Shown: piece by piece, positions 37,439-47,128 of the stretch | Layout: every line of letters begins with the position of its first letter | How positions within the stretch are numbered: position 1 is the first letter of the stretch | Source: Eubacteriales bacterium | GTDB lineage: Bacteria > Bacillota > Clostridia > UBA1381 | Assembly (NCBI GenBank): GCA_018384175.1 | Contig: JAHAZB010000035.1 | Coordinates: forward strand, 1 to 55,621 | DNA: 55,621 bases | Reading direction: 5' to 3' | Notes under the pieces: model-generated | What the model was told of the DNA's origin: nothing | Seen by the model: the letters and a program-made list of their open reading frames with translations, nothing else | Databases searched by the model: none | Position numbers and translations under genes: made by a program

Positions 37439-39280
37439 ATGGCATTTAACGAACGCGACAAAATACTTACAAAGGTACAAAAGCCAACACGTTATACTGG
37501 TGGTGAGATAAATTCAGTTATGAAAAATCCTGCCGATGTTGATGTGCGTTACGGCTTTGTTTTTCCTGATACATACGAGATAGGAATGTCCCATCTGGGC
37601 ATAAAAATTCTATATCATACACTCAATGAACGTTCTGATACATGGTGCGAGCGTGTATTTGCACCGTGGAGTGATATGGAAGCCCTTATGCGAGAAAACG
37701 GTGAAAAGCTGTTTGCGCTTGAGTCCGGCGACGAGGTTATTGATTTTGATATACTTGGTATCACACTTCAGTACGAGCTTTGTTATTCCAACGTTGTAAA
37801 TATGCTCGACCTTGCAGGAATTCCTGTTCTTGCAAAAGACAGAGATGAGAGCTATCCTATCATTTGCGGCGGTGGCCCTTGCGCATATAATGCCGAGCCG
37901 GTTGCCGAGGTTTTTGATTTCTTTATGCTCGGTGAGGGTGAGGAGCTTATTCACGAAACAACCGACATTTATATTGAGTGGAAAAAAAGCGGTAAAAAGG
38001 ATAAAAAATCTTTCCTCGAAAAGCTTGCTCAATTAGACGGAGTATATGTTCCGTCCTTTTATGATGTTTTATATAAAGATGATGGTACAATAAAGAGCAT
38101 CACTCCCAATAACCCTACCGCAAAGCCCGTTGTTACCAAACGTATTATGGCGGATTTTGATAAAACACCTGCACCAGACAAAATAATTGTGCCTTTTGGC
38201 GAGGTTGTCCACGATAGAGTTATGCTTGAGGTTTTTCGTGGTTGTATACGCGGTTGCCGTTTCTGTCAGGCAGGTTATGTTTACCGCCCTGTACGTGAAA
38301 GACGCAGCGAAACTCTTACAAAGCTTGCAGAGAGTCTGCTTTCTTCAAGCGGTTATGACGAGATTTCATTATCATCGCTAAGCACAAGCGATTACCGTGA
38401 GCTTAAATGCCTTACCGATAATCTTCTAAGAATAACAGAGGAGAAGAAAATCGGTCTTTCTCTGCCATCTCTGAGAATAGACAATTTCTCCCTCGAGCTT
38501 ATGAATAAGGTACAAAAGGTCAGAAAAACAGGTATTACCTTTGCGCCTGAGGCAGGAACTCAAAGGCTTCGTGATGTTATAAACAAGAATATAAACGAAG
38601 ATAATATTCTCAAATCGGTAAAGTTACTATTTAGCGGCGGTTGGACTAACGTCAAGCTGTATTTTATGATAGGACTTCCAACCGAAACCGATACCGATGT
38701 AGAAGGAATTGCAGAATTATCAGAAAAGGTTCTGGGCGAGTACTTTGCTATTCCGAAAGAGGAAAGAGCAAAGAACATAAATATAACAGTCAGCACCTCA
38801 AGCTTTATTCCAAAACCATTTACGGCATTTCAGTGGGAGAAGCAGAACACTCGTGAGGAGATTGTTGAAAAGCAGGATATCTTAAAACGTACAATCAAAT
38901 CAAAGCGCATACGCTATAACTGGCACGATAATAAGACCAGCTATTTAGAGGGTATTTTTGCTCGTGGCGACAGACGTTTGTGCAAGGTTATATTAGAAGC
39001 TGTACGCCTTGGTTGCCGTTTTGACGGATGGGACGAGCATTTCGCATTCGATAAATGGATGCAGGCTTTTGCCAACTGCGGCGTTGACCCTGACTGGTAC
39101 TTAAGGAAACGTGAGTATGACGAGGTTCTCCCCTGGGACCATATCAGCGTCGGCATCACAAAGAGCTTTTTCTTAAAAGAAAGTGAAAAGGCACAAAGAG
39201 CCGAAACAACACCTAACTGCCGCGAAAAATGTGCAGGCTGTGGTGTAGCATCCTTTAAGACGGGGGGTTGTTATGAGTAA
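37439..39280 (+). CDS. B12-binding radical SAM protein, TIGR03960-type
   Basis: YGFVFPDTYEIGMSHLGIKILYHTLN...EVFRGCIRGCRFCQAGYVYRPVRERR (CxxxCxxC). Confidence 0.93.
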   Translation: MAFNERDKILTKVQKPTRYTGGEINSVMKNPADVDVRYGFVFPDTYEIGMSHLGIKILYHTLNERSDTWCERVFAPWSDMEALMRENGEKLFALESGDEVIDFDILGITLQYELCYSNVVNMLDLAGIPVLAKDRDESYPIICGGGPCAYNAEPVAEVFDFFMLGEGEELIHETTDIYIEWKKSGKKDKKSFLEKLAQLDGVYVPSFYDVLYKDDGTIKSITPNNPTAKPVVTKRIMADFDKTPAPDKIIVPFGEVVHDRVMLEVFRGCIRGCRFCQAGYVYRPVRERRSETLTKLAESLLSSSGYDEISLSSLSTSDYRELKCLTDNLLRITEEKKIGLSLPSLRIDNFSLELMNKVQKVRKTGITFAPEAGTQRLRDVINKNINEDNILKSVKLLFSGGWTNVKLYFMIGLPTETDTDVEGIAELSEKVLGEYFAIPKEERAKNINITVSTSSFIPKPFTAFQWEKQNTREEIVEKQDILKRTIKSKRIRYNWHDNKTSYLEGIFARGDRRLCKVILEAVRLGCRFDGWDEHFAFDKWMQAFANCGVDPDWYLRKREYDEVLPWDHISVGITKSFFLKESEKAQRAETTPNCREKCAGCGVASFKTGGCYE

Positions 39281-39935
39281 ATTTGTGATTAAATATTCAA
39301 GGGGCGACAGGGTAAAGTATATTTCGCACCTCGATTTTGTTAGAATGTTCCATCGTGCAGTAAGACGTTCAGGACTCGATTTTATGTTCTCACAGGGCTT
39401 TAATCCTCACCCTATTATGACTGTTGCAGTTCCACTTTCAGTCGGCGTTACTGCGGACGGCGAATATATGAACGTGGGCTTTGAAACAACACTTAACGAA
39501 AATGAGCTTATGTCTATACTAAACGGCGTTCTTCCCTCTGGCTTTGATGTAAAAACCGTAAAGAAAACTGAGGGTAAGGAATACGATTTTAACCTGATTG
39601 AAAGAGCAGAATATATCCTTGACATCGAATGTGATAACCCCAACTCGATTGATGTTGATTCTCTTATGTCAAATACCGAAATTTCCGTTTTGAAGAAAAC
39701 AAAAAGCGGCGAAAAGGAAACCGATATAAAACCGCTGATACATAGTCTTGAAAGAATTGAACCCGAAAGCGGAAATATCGGCATCAGAGCAATTCTTGCA
39801 GCAGGAAATATGGCAACATTAAAACCTGAAACATTGGTAGATGCCATAAATAAGTACCAACCGGATGGTAAAATTACATTCTTTGCTGCTCATAGAAAAG
39901 CTTTGCTTACAAAGGACAATAAAGAATTATTGTAA
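39273..39935 (+). CDS. Radical SAM-associated protein, TIGR03936/DUF2344-type
   Basis: YSRGDRVKYISHLDFVRMFHRAVRRSGLDFMFSQGFNPHPIMTVAVPLSVGVTADGEYM. Confidence 0.93.
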   Translation: MSKFVIKYSRGDRVKYISHLDFVRMFHRAVRRSGLDFMFSQGFNPHPIMTVAVPLSVGVTADGEYMNVGFETTLNENELMSILNGVLPSGFDVKTVKKTEGKEYDFNLIERAEYILDIECDNPNSIDVDSLMSNTEISVLKKTKSGEKETDIKPLIHSLERIEPESGNIGIRAILAAGNMATLKPETLVDAINKYQPDGKITFFAAHRKALLTKDNKELL

Positions 39936-39953
39936 TTTTTCCAAAAAAAATGC

Positions 39954-39982
39954 TTGACAAATACCGATACCTGTGCTATTAT
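39954..39982 (+). promoter_or_regulatory. SigmaA-type promoter for tRNA-Glu
   Basis: TTGACA - 17 nt - TATTAT. Confidence 0.7.
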
Positions 39983-39996
39983 AGTTAAGTCGGTAT

Positions 39997-40071
39997 GGCC
40001 CGTTGGTCAAGCGGTTAAGACTCCGCCCTCTCACGGCGGCGACAAGGGTTCGATTCCCTTACGGGTCACCA
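39997..40071 (+). tRNA. tRNA-Glu (anticodon CTC), CCA encoded
   Basis: GGCCCGT acceptor pairs with ACGGGTC; anticodon arm CCGCC-CTCTCAC-GGCGG; T arm AGGGTTCGATTCCCT. Confidence 0.93.
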
Positions 40072-40078
40072 TTTCAAG

Positions 40079-40122
40079 AATCGCATAAATGCTTGCAATC
40101 CTAAGTGTTTATGCGATTTTTC
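40079..40122 (+). terminator. Terminator after tRNA-Glu
   Basis: AATCGCATAAA...TTTATGCGATTTTTC inverted repeat. Confidence 0.6.
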
Positions 40123-40193
40123 TTTGTTTTAATTTTCCCTTTTACTCCTAAAAAATCCATAAAGATAACGAAATGGTTTAGTCAAAAGTGTAG

Positions 40194-40681
40194 TCAGATT
40201 TTCCAAAGTATCAATAACGTCTCAAACAAAAAATGCGACCCATTATCCGAGGTCGCATTTTCTTTTCCCAAACCCGATGCACCCAGAATTTGTTTTCTGT
40301 GGTGATTTTTTTTATCCTTACCTATACGAGCATAATTTCTCAGATTAAAGGTTTCGTCAATTCCACTCTTGTTAGTTTCTATGACCATACCGGAATCCTC
40401 GTTGATGTCTTCTCGTTTTCTATTTTCTGCATCGGTAAAAAAGTTTTCTGCAACAAGAGCATTAAGCACTTGCCTTTGAACATGTGCATAATCTCCAAGC
40501 TTTTTGTTGTACTTTCAATAAAGTCATAGGAATATTTCTCACCATACAACACCTCATCGCCTTCGGCAGCATGGAATCGCATAAGTTCACTCTGTGTACC
40601 ACCCTTGAAGTAATTGTCGATATCTCGCATGACTCTGTCGGCAGATGTTCCTTTGTCATATGAAGATGCTCGTTTGCTCAT
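40194..40681 (-). pseudogene. Frameshifted remnant of a phage/ICE polyvalent-type protein
   Basis: SADRVMRDIDNYFKGGTQSELMRFHAAEGDEVLYGEKYSYDFIES in one frame, then YNKKLGDYAHVQRQVLNALVAENFFTDAENRKREDINEDSGMVIETNKSGIDETFNLRNYARIGKDKK in another. Confidence 0.45.
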
Positions 40682-40734
40682 AAATGAATATATCTATTTT
40701 TACAATAATGAAAGAATAAAACTTAAAACAAAGC

Positions 40735-40761
40735 TGACTCCGCTCGAAAAGCGGAGTCAGT
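40735..40761. terminator. Hairpin CTGACTCCGCT-CGAAA-AGCGGAGTCAG
   Basis: Perfect inverted repeat. Confidence 0.6.
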
Positions 40762-40869
40762 ATGTTGCTTAAATTTAATATTTATGCCATAGGCACTCTT
40801 TTTTGTGCTGTCTGCACAAACTGGTGCAGTTCACAATAATTAGGATTTTTAATCTTTTATTTAGTTTTA

Positions 40870-41715
40870 TTACAAAAGTTCTATTTCATATTCCGCTTCA
40901 AATATTTCCCCTGCACCGATATTATTTTCATATTCTCTTTCGCTGAGTTCACCGCAAAAATCCTTTGCATCGCATCTGCCGTACCACGGTTCAACGCAAA
41001 CAAACGGTGCATTCTTTTTAGTTGGCGACCACAGTCCAAACAACGGTGCTGTGAATTTAACGGTAACGTATGGTCTTTTTTCGCTATCGCAAAGAGAAAC
41101 CTCTTTCGCCTGTGCATTTTCTATTATAAGCGCATCGTTATCAAACATACTGTTTTCGATTTTAACATACCCGTCATTTTTGAGCGTAAACTTATTGTCT
41201 TTTGCATATAATCCGCTTTCATCAGCCAGGTTATAAATTATATCATTTGTTGTGTCAAATCTGAAGTAGTTGTCCCCTTCCTTCAAATTAAATGCAGGGT
41301 GCGCACCTATGGCAAAGCTCATAACCCTGTTACTGTCGTTTTTAACCTGCCAGTTTACCTTTATGCTCGAACCAACAATTGTATACTTTATTGTAAGTGT
41401 AAATTCAAATGGGTATTTTAAGAGAGTTTCTGCGTTCGACTTCAGGACATAAGTAGCAGAATTTTCAGTGCTATCCATAAGCTCAAAATCGCAATCCCTT
41501 GCAAATCCATGCCGACCCATTGTATATTTTTCACCATCTATGATATATGTCTGGTCTTTTAGCTTGCCAACAAAGGGGAAAAGCACCGGAGATGTTCTCG
41601 CCCAGTATTTTTCATCAGCACACCACATATATTCATACCCGTTTTTTATGGCAGATTTAAGCTCTGCTCCATGCTTTGCAATCTCGATTGATATAATACC
41701 GTTATTAAGCTTCAT
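40870..41715 (-). CDS. Aldose 1-epimerase family protein
   Basis: AELKSAIKNGYEYMWCADEKYWARTSPVLFPFVGKLKDQTYIIDGEKYTMGRHGFARD. Confidence 0.9.
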   Translation of the reverse strand: MKLNNGIISIEIAKHGAELKSAIKNGYEYMWCADEKYWARTSPVLFPFVGKLKDQTYIIDGEKYTMGRHGFARDCDFELMDSTENSATYVLKSNAETLLKYPFEFTLTIKYTIVGSSIKVNWQVKNDSNRVMSFAIGAHPAFNLKEGDNYFRFDTTNDIIYNLADESGLYAKDNKFTLKNDGYVKIENSMFDNDALIIENAQAKEVSLCDSEKRPYVTVKFTAPLFGLWSPTKKNAPFVCVEPWYGRCDAKDFCGELSEREYENNIGAGEIFEAEYEIELL

Positions 41716-41795
41716 TTTTCTTTCCTCCTATTTATGATTTTAACTTTGTTGTATTTCATATGATTGCGATGCATAAGGTTTAGATGTAAACCTTT

Positions 41796-41940
41796 CAAAT
41801 CTCCCTCGCCTAAAGGGGGGGCTGTCTGCGAAGCAGACCGGGGGATTCTTTTTTCTATTAACCAAATCCCTTTTTCGTATCCCTCCACCACCTTCGATGA
41901 TCTCCCTCCCTTCAGGCAATGGAGGCTTTTTTTGATTTCG
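41796..41940. mobile_element. Short MITE-like element, similar termini to the DUF559-containing element
   Basis: TCTCCCTCGCCTAAAGGGGGGG-CTGTCTGCGAAGCAGAC-CGGGGGATT at one end, CTCCCTCCCTTCAGGCAATGGAGG at the other. Confidence 0.45.
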
Positions 41941-41971
41941 TCAACATTCGACATAATATTCTCATGTTAAA

Positions 41972-43408
41972 TTATGCATTAACCGAATAGTCTTTCTTAA
42001 ATCCATGTGCCCCGAATATTTGCCATTTACCCACACCAAGTCTTTGCATAATTGCCTTACGTTCTTCCATACATAACGTAGGGTCAGTATCAACAGATGT
42101 CATAAGTATGGGAGCATATTGATTATATTCTGCTTGTTGGGCAGTAAGTCCATGTATATTTATATAAATATCCCCTGTAATAGCAATATGGTTATTATAG
42201 TCAATCAACACAATCTCGCCCGGAAGATGTCCGCCCTTGCCCTCATAAACCTCAAAATGCAGTTCTTCAAAATCAAAAAATCCAATTTGAGTAAGAGGTT
42301 CCGTTATTTTTTCCATATCTTCCCACAAAACCGCGATTTTATCTGGATTCGTGCATTGATATGAAGTAAGTAATTTACAAATATTGATATAGGGCTTATG
42401 TAGTGGATTCCTCTCTCGATAACCATTTTCGCCACTAAATTCATTCGTCAAGCAAAGTGCAGTTTTATGACTTGCAATAATCTCGTCAAACAAAGGCAGG
42501 AGACCGCAATGGTCAACGTCAGCATGTGTTATAAGTATAGTCTTTTTGATTTCGTTATAATTAGGGATAATTTGTTTGAAAATATCTTGCATTTCCTCTG
42601 CATAACACGCGTATCCGCTATCTACAAACAGGATACAGTCGTTACTTTTTATAATGATAGTATTACTTCCGCAAGGCGGTTCTATCAAAATAATTTCTGT
42701 GCTTTCAGTAATTTTATGCGTGCTTATACGAGGAGAAAAACTCTTACCTTTCGAAGCGGCAAGTAGTTCGGCAAATTTGCTGATACTGTCAAATGTCCGA
42801 TACGGAGATAAGCCTTGCTCATCCAATGTCTGCATTGCAAGATTAACGTGAACTAAAAGTTCTTGGCGTATTGTTTCAGATAACCCCATCATCTGAGACA
42901 GTCCCATAACATAGGCATTATAAAATATGCTGTTGTCATATACTTTTTCCGAGCTGTTATAATCAATCACACGAACTTTACACAGTTTTTCTGCTTCAGT
43001 TAAAAAATTGGATATTTTGTCATAATCATCAACATATAATCCCATCTTAAAATACTGATAGTCAGTCCCGTTTTCTTGTGAACTTATATATGATATATTA
43101 AAATTGAATTCATCAATAAGTGTCAAAACATCCGTAACACTTCCAGGTACATCCTTCAGGCAAAATTCAAGTAAAACAATGCTTGTTTTTGTATCGGTAT
43201 TCTGAAGATAACCAATCTTCTCAAGCTCTTCATCTGCTCTTTTCAGTTGTTCCTCGGTTCCCTCTGCATCAATAAATAATGTATGCGAATCAACCGCCTT
43301 ATTGTAACTTACACGGGTAATATTAATCCCCAATGCCGAAAAGCACTTGCTCGCCCTCAAAAATGCACCAATACGGTTTGGCATTGAAGTTACATATGTT
43401 TTTCTCAC
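41972..43408 (-). CDS. ACT-ACT-metallo-beta-lactamase-fold fusion protein
   Basis: N-terminal MPNRIGAFLRASKCFSALGINITRVSYNK and DVPGSVTDVLTLIDEFNFNISYISS (ACT-like); C-terminal LITHADVDHCGLLPLFDEI (MBL HxxDH-like) and GGHLPGEIVLID. Confidence 0.8.
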   Translation of the reverse strand: MRKTYVTSMPNRIGAFLRASKCFSALGINITRVSYNKAVDSHTLFIDAEGTEEQLKRADEELEKIGYLQNTDTKTSIVLLEFCLKDVPGSVTDVLTLIDEFNFNISYISSQENGTDYQYFKMGLYVDDYDKISNFLTEAEKLCKVRVIDYNSSEKVYDNSIFYNAYVMGLSQMMGLSETIRQELLVHVNLAMQTLDEQGLSPYRTFDSISKFAELLAASKGKSFSPRISTHKITESTEIILIEPPCGSNTIIIKSNDCILFVDSGYACYAEEMQDIFKQIIPNYNEIKKTILITHADVDHCGLLPLFDEIIASHKTALCLTNEFSGENGYRERNPLHKPYINICKLLTSYQCTNPDKIAVLWEDMEKITEPLTQIGFFDFEELHFEVYEGKGGHLPGEIVLIDYNNHIAITGDIYINIHGLTAQQAEYNQYAPILMTSVDTDPTLCMEERKAIMQRLGVGKWQIFGAHGFKKDYSVNA

Positions 43409-43612
43409 AGCATTTCCCTCCTTTCATCCTCAGTGCATATAGTTATTTATGCTTCAACTATGTTCATAATACTTTATTCTTTGATAAACTTAAAGCCACC
43501 CAAGTTGCTATAAATTATATCTCTTAGCCAGACTTTGTCTAATTCATTATAACACCAATTCCTCCTCTTTTCAATAAATAATTTCTTCTCTATGATATTT
43601 ATGTAAATTCTA

Positions 43613-43641
43613 TTGACAATTTATGGGCTTAACGATATAAT
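43613..43641 (+). promoter_or_regulatory. Consensus sigmaA promoter for glutamine synthetase
   Basis: TTGACA - 17 nt - TATAAT, both hexamers perfect. Confidence 0.8.
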
Positions 43642-43750
43642 TATTTCATATATTATGATAGGAATAATAGACGCTTAACCGCAATTATATCAAGGCTTGA
43701 ACGTCTTTTTACCGGTTTATAATCGTAATTTGAAAGAAGGAGCTTATACG

Positions 43751-45826
43751 ATGTCTGTATCAAAAATTTTCGGCGAAAATGTATTCAATTTATCTACTAT
43801 GAGAGAGAGGCTTCCAAAAGCCACTGTCAAATCTCTCGAAAAGACGATAAAGGATGGTACTCCTCTCGACTTATCAGTTGCGGAGGTTGTTGCCAACGCA
43901 ATGAAGGACTGGGCAATTGAGAAGGGCGCAACACACTACACCCATTGGTTCCAGCCTATGACAGGCGTTACTGCTGAAAAGCATGATGCTTTTATTTCTC
44001 CTGCTGAGGATGGAAAGGTTATAATGGAATTTTCCGGAAAAAACCTTGTAAAAGGCGAGGCTGATGCTTCAAGCTTCCCCTCAGGCGGTATCCGTGCAAC
44101 ATTCGAGGCAAGAGGCTACACCGCATGGGACCCGACTTCATTTGCATTTATCAAAGACGGAACTCTTTGCGTTCCGACAGCTTTTTGCTCCTTCAGCGGC
44201 GAAGTTCTTGACAAAAAGACTCCTCTTATGCGTTCAGTAGAGGTTCTTTCAAAAGAATCACTTAGAATATTAAAGCATTTCGGCTCAGATGCAACAAGAA
44301 TTGAATCCTACGTCGGTGCCGAGCAGGAATATTTTCTTGTTGACAAGGAGCTTTATGAACAGAGAAAAGACCTTATGCTCACAGGCAGAACACTTTTCGG
44401 CTGCAAGCCGGCAAAGGGTCAGGAGCTTGATGACCATTACTACGGTGTAATTAAGGAAAGAGTCTCCGCATATATGAAAGAGCTCGACAAGGAGCTTTGG
44501 AAATTAGGTGTACTGGCAAAGACAAAGCATAACGAAGTTGCACCAGCACAGCACGAGCTTGCACCAGTTTATGATACAACTAATATTGCAACCGACCACA
44601 ACCAGCTCACAATGGAAATGATGAAGCGCATTGCTCAGCGCCAGGGGCTTGTATGCCTGCTTCACGAAAAGCCATATGACGGCATTAACGGTTCAGGAAA
44701 GCACAACAACTGGTCTTTGGGCACAAACCTGGGCGAAAATCTGTTAAAGCCGGGTAAAGACCCCTTACACAACAGACGTTTCCTCTTGTTCCTTTCTGCT
44801 GTCATTAAGGCAGTTGACACATACGGTGATTTACTCCGTATGACTATTGCCACAGCAGGCAACGACCATCGTCTCGGTGCTAACGAAGCACCGCCTGCGA
44901 TTGTTTCTATGTTCCTCGGCGATGACCTCACCGCCGTTCTTGATTCAATCAAGAATGGAACAGATTCCTATGACAGCGTAAAGGGTGTTATCGAAACAGG
45001 TGTACTGTCGCTTCCGTCTATTAAACGTGATACTTCAGACAGAAACAGAACATCACCATTTGCCTTTACCGGTAACAAGTTTGAGTTCAGAATGCCCGGC
45101 TCATCACAGTCGGTAGCAGATATAAACATCGTACTTAATACAATCGTAGCAGATGCTCTTGCAGACTTTGCAGATGCATTGGAAACTGCCGCAGACCCAA
45201 TGGCTAAGATTGACCAGCTCATAAGAGAAACAATTACTAACCACGGCAGAATAATATTTAACGGCAATTCTTATTCTGATGAATGGCACGAGGAAGCGAA
45301 AAAGAGAGGTCTGCCAATACTTCCGACAACGGTCGATGCTCTGCCGGTATTTATTACAGACAAGGTTAAAAAGCTGTTCACAAGACATGGTGTATTTACC
45401 GAAATTGAAGTCGAGTCAAGATACGAAATACTTCTCGAAAGCTATATCAAGACAATTAACATCGAGGCTCTCACCACTCTTGAAATGGCAAAGCAGGAGA
45501 TACTTCCGGCATGTCTTTCATATACAGACAGCGTAGTAGCTTCAGTTGCAATGAAGGACAGCATCGGTATAAAAGCACCCGCTACAATGGCACTTGCTAC
45601 AAAGCTTTCAGACGGCACAGAAAAGCTTCTTGCTGCAATTGATGCACTGGATGCTGTTATGGCATTTGTACCGCAGGCAATAGAGCTTGAAACTGCAAAT
45701 TATTATAAAGACAAGGTTCTGCCTGCAATGGATGCTGTAAGAGCAGCTGCAGATAGTATGGAAACGATTGTTGCCAGAGACTACTGGCCGTTCCCGACCT
45801 ATACAGACCTATTGTACAGAGTATAA
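43751..45826 (+). CDS. glnN: Glutamine synthetase type III
   Basis: MTGVTAEKHDAFISP...GGIRATFEARGYTAWDPTSFAF...GAEQEYFLVD...GSGKHNNWSLGTN. Confidence 0.96.
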   Translation: MSVSKIFGENVFNLSTMRERLPKATVKSLEKTIKDGTPLDLSVAEVVANAMKDWAIEKGATHYTHWFQPMTGVTAEKHDAFISPAEDGKVIMEFSGKNLVKGEADASSFPSGGIRATFEARGYTAWDPTSFAFIKDGTLCVPTAFCSFSGEVLDKKTPLMRSVEVLSKESLRILKHFGSDATRIESYVGAEQEYFLVDKELYEQRKDLMLTGRTLFGCKPAKGQELDDHYYGVIKERVSAYMKELDKELWKLGVLAKTKHNEVAPAQHELAPVYDTTNIATDHNQLTMEMMKRIAQRQGLVCLLHEKPYDGINGSGKHNNWSLGTNLGENLLKPGKDPLHNRRFLLFLSAVIKAVDTYGDLLRMTIATAGNDHRLGANEAPPAIVSMFLGDDLTAVLDSIKNGTDSYDSVKGVIETGVLSLPSIKRDTSDRNRTSPFAFTGNKFEFRMPGSSQSVADINIVLNTIVADALADFADALETAADPMAKIDQLIRETITNHGRIIFNGNSYSDEWHEEAKKRGLPILPTTVDALPVFITDKVKKLFTRHGVFTEIEVESRYEILLESYIKTINIEALTTLEMAKQEILPACLSYTDSVVASVAMKDSIGIKAPATMALATKLSDGTEKLLAAIDALDAVMAFVPQAIELETANYYKDKVLPAMDAVRAAADSMETIVARDYWPFPTYTDLLYRV

Positions 45827-45847
45827 ACCAAAGAAAGAGAGAGACAA

Positions 45848-47074
45848 ATGAAGGGAAATCTATTAGTAGGACAGTCAGGTGGTCCCACCTCTGTTATAAA
45901 CGCATCATTGGCAGGTGTATACAAAGCCGCTGTCGATATAGGGATTGAAACAGTTTACGGAATGCGTTACGGCATTGATGGTTTTATTAAGGGAAAATAT
46001 ATTGATATGTCGGACTATATCAAAAGCGACCTTGATGTTGAGCTTTTGAAACGTACACCATCATCATTTTTAGGCTCATGCCGTTATAAGCTTCCTGCAC
46101 TTGATACAGACAGCAATGACTACGAAATAATATTTAATCGTCTTAATGAGCTTAATATTAAATATGTGCTCTATATAGGCGGAAACGATTCTATGGACAC
46201 TATCCAAAAGCTATCCGAATATGGCAAGAGAATCGGCAGCGATATTGCATTTGTCGGTGTTCCTAAAACTATCGACAATGACCTCGCCGCAACCGACCAT
46301 ACTCCCGGCTTTGGCTCTGCCGCAAAGTATATTGCAACTTCTGTCAAGGAGATAATCCGTGATTCCAAGGTATATGACATTAAATCGGTTACAATAGTAG
46401 AAATTATGGGAAGAAATGCAGGCTGGCTTACCGCTGCAGCAGCTCTTTCCGAAGGCGAGGACTCAACGGGGCCGGATATGATTTATCTGCCGGAAAAAAG
46501 CTTTGATACAAACAAGTTTTTAGACCGTGTAAATGCATTGGCAGATGAAAGACATAATATAATAATCGCAGTTTCCGAAGGTATAAAATCCGCTGATGGC
46601 AGCTATATCTGCGACGGTCTTGACGGAACAAAGGGTGTGGATATATTCGGACATACTATGCTCGGTGGAACAGCTCTTACTCTTTCGGGACTTGTAGGAA
46701 GTGAGCTTGGCTTAAAGAGTCGCGGAATTGTTCTTTCGACGCTCCAGAGAAGTGCCGCGCACATACCGTCAGGCTGTGATGTATCAGAGGCTTTCAGCGC
46801 AGGTGCAGCCGGTGTTAAGGCAGCGGTAGATGGAATGACTGGAATAATGATAACCTTTGAAAGAGTTTCCGATACTCCGTATCTGATGAAAACGGGCACT
46901 GCCGACATTAACAAAATTGCAAACGAAGAAAGACTTGTTCCTTCCGATTGGATTTTGGAGAACGGTTTGCTCAAAAAAGACGAAATTACAAGGTATATTA
47001 AACCTCTTATCGAAGGTGAGCTTGCTCCGATAATGACAAACGGTCTTCCAAGGCATCTTGTAATTGAGAGATAA
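45848..47074 (+). CDS. pfp: 6-phosphofructokinase, PPi-dependent type
   Basis: VGQSGGPTSVINASLAG; YIGGNDSMDT; VPKTIDNDLAATDHTPGFGSAAKY. Confidence 0.92.
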   Translation: MKGNLLVGQSGGPTSVINASLAGVYKAAVDIGIETVYGMRYGIDGFIKGKYIDMSDYIKSDLDVELLKRTPSSFLGSCRYKLPALDTDSNDYEIIFNRLNELNIKYVLYIGGNDSMDTIQKLSEYGKRIGSDIAFVGVPKTIDNDLAATDHTPGFGSAAKYIATSVKEIIRDSKVYDIKSVTIVEIMGRNAGWLTAAAALSEGEDSTGPDMIYLPEKSFDTNKFLDRVNALADERHNIIIAVSEGIKSADGSYICDGLDGTKGVDIFGHTMLGGTALTLSGLVGSELGLKSRGIVLSTLQRSAAHIPSGCDVSEAFSAGAAGVKAAVDGMTGIMITFERVSDTPYLMKTGTADINKIANEERLVPSDWILENGLLKKDEITRYIKPLIEGELAPIMTNGLPRHLVIER

Positions 47075-47077
47075 TGA

Positions 47078-47114
47078 TAAAAGGTGTTATGTGATAAACA
47101 CATAACACCTTTTT
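47078..47114. terminator. Bidirectional terminator
   Basis: AAAAGGTGTTATGTG-ATAAA-CACATAACACCTTTTTT. Confidence 0.8.
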
Positions 47115-47128
47115 TGTATCACCGAATA

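Noticed and set aside
43642-43750. Riboswitch in the glnN leader
   Set aside because: About 100 nt between promoter and start, but I see no conserved riboswitch core or strong paired structure.
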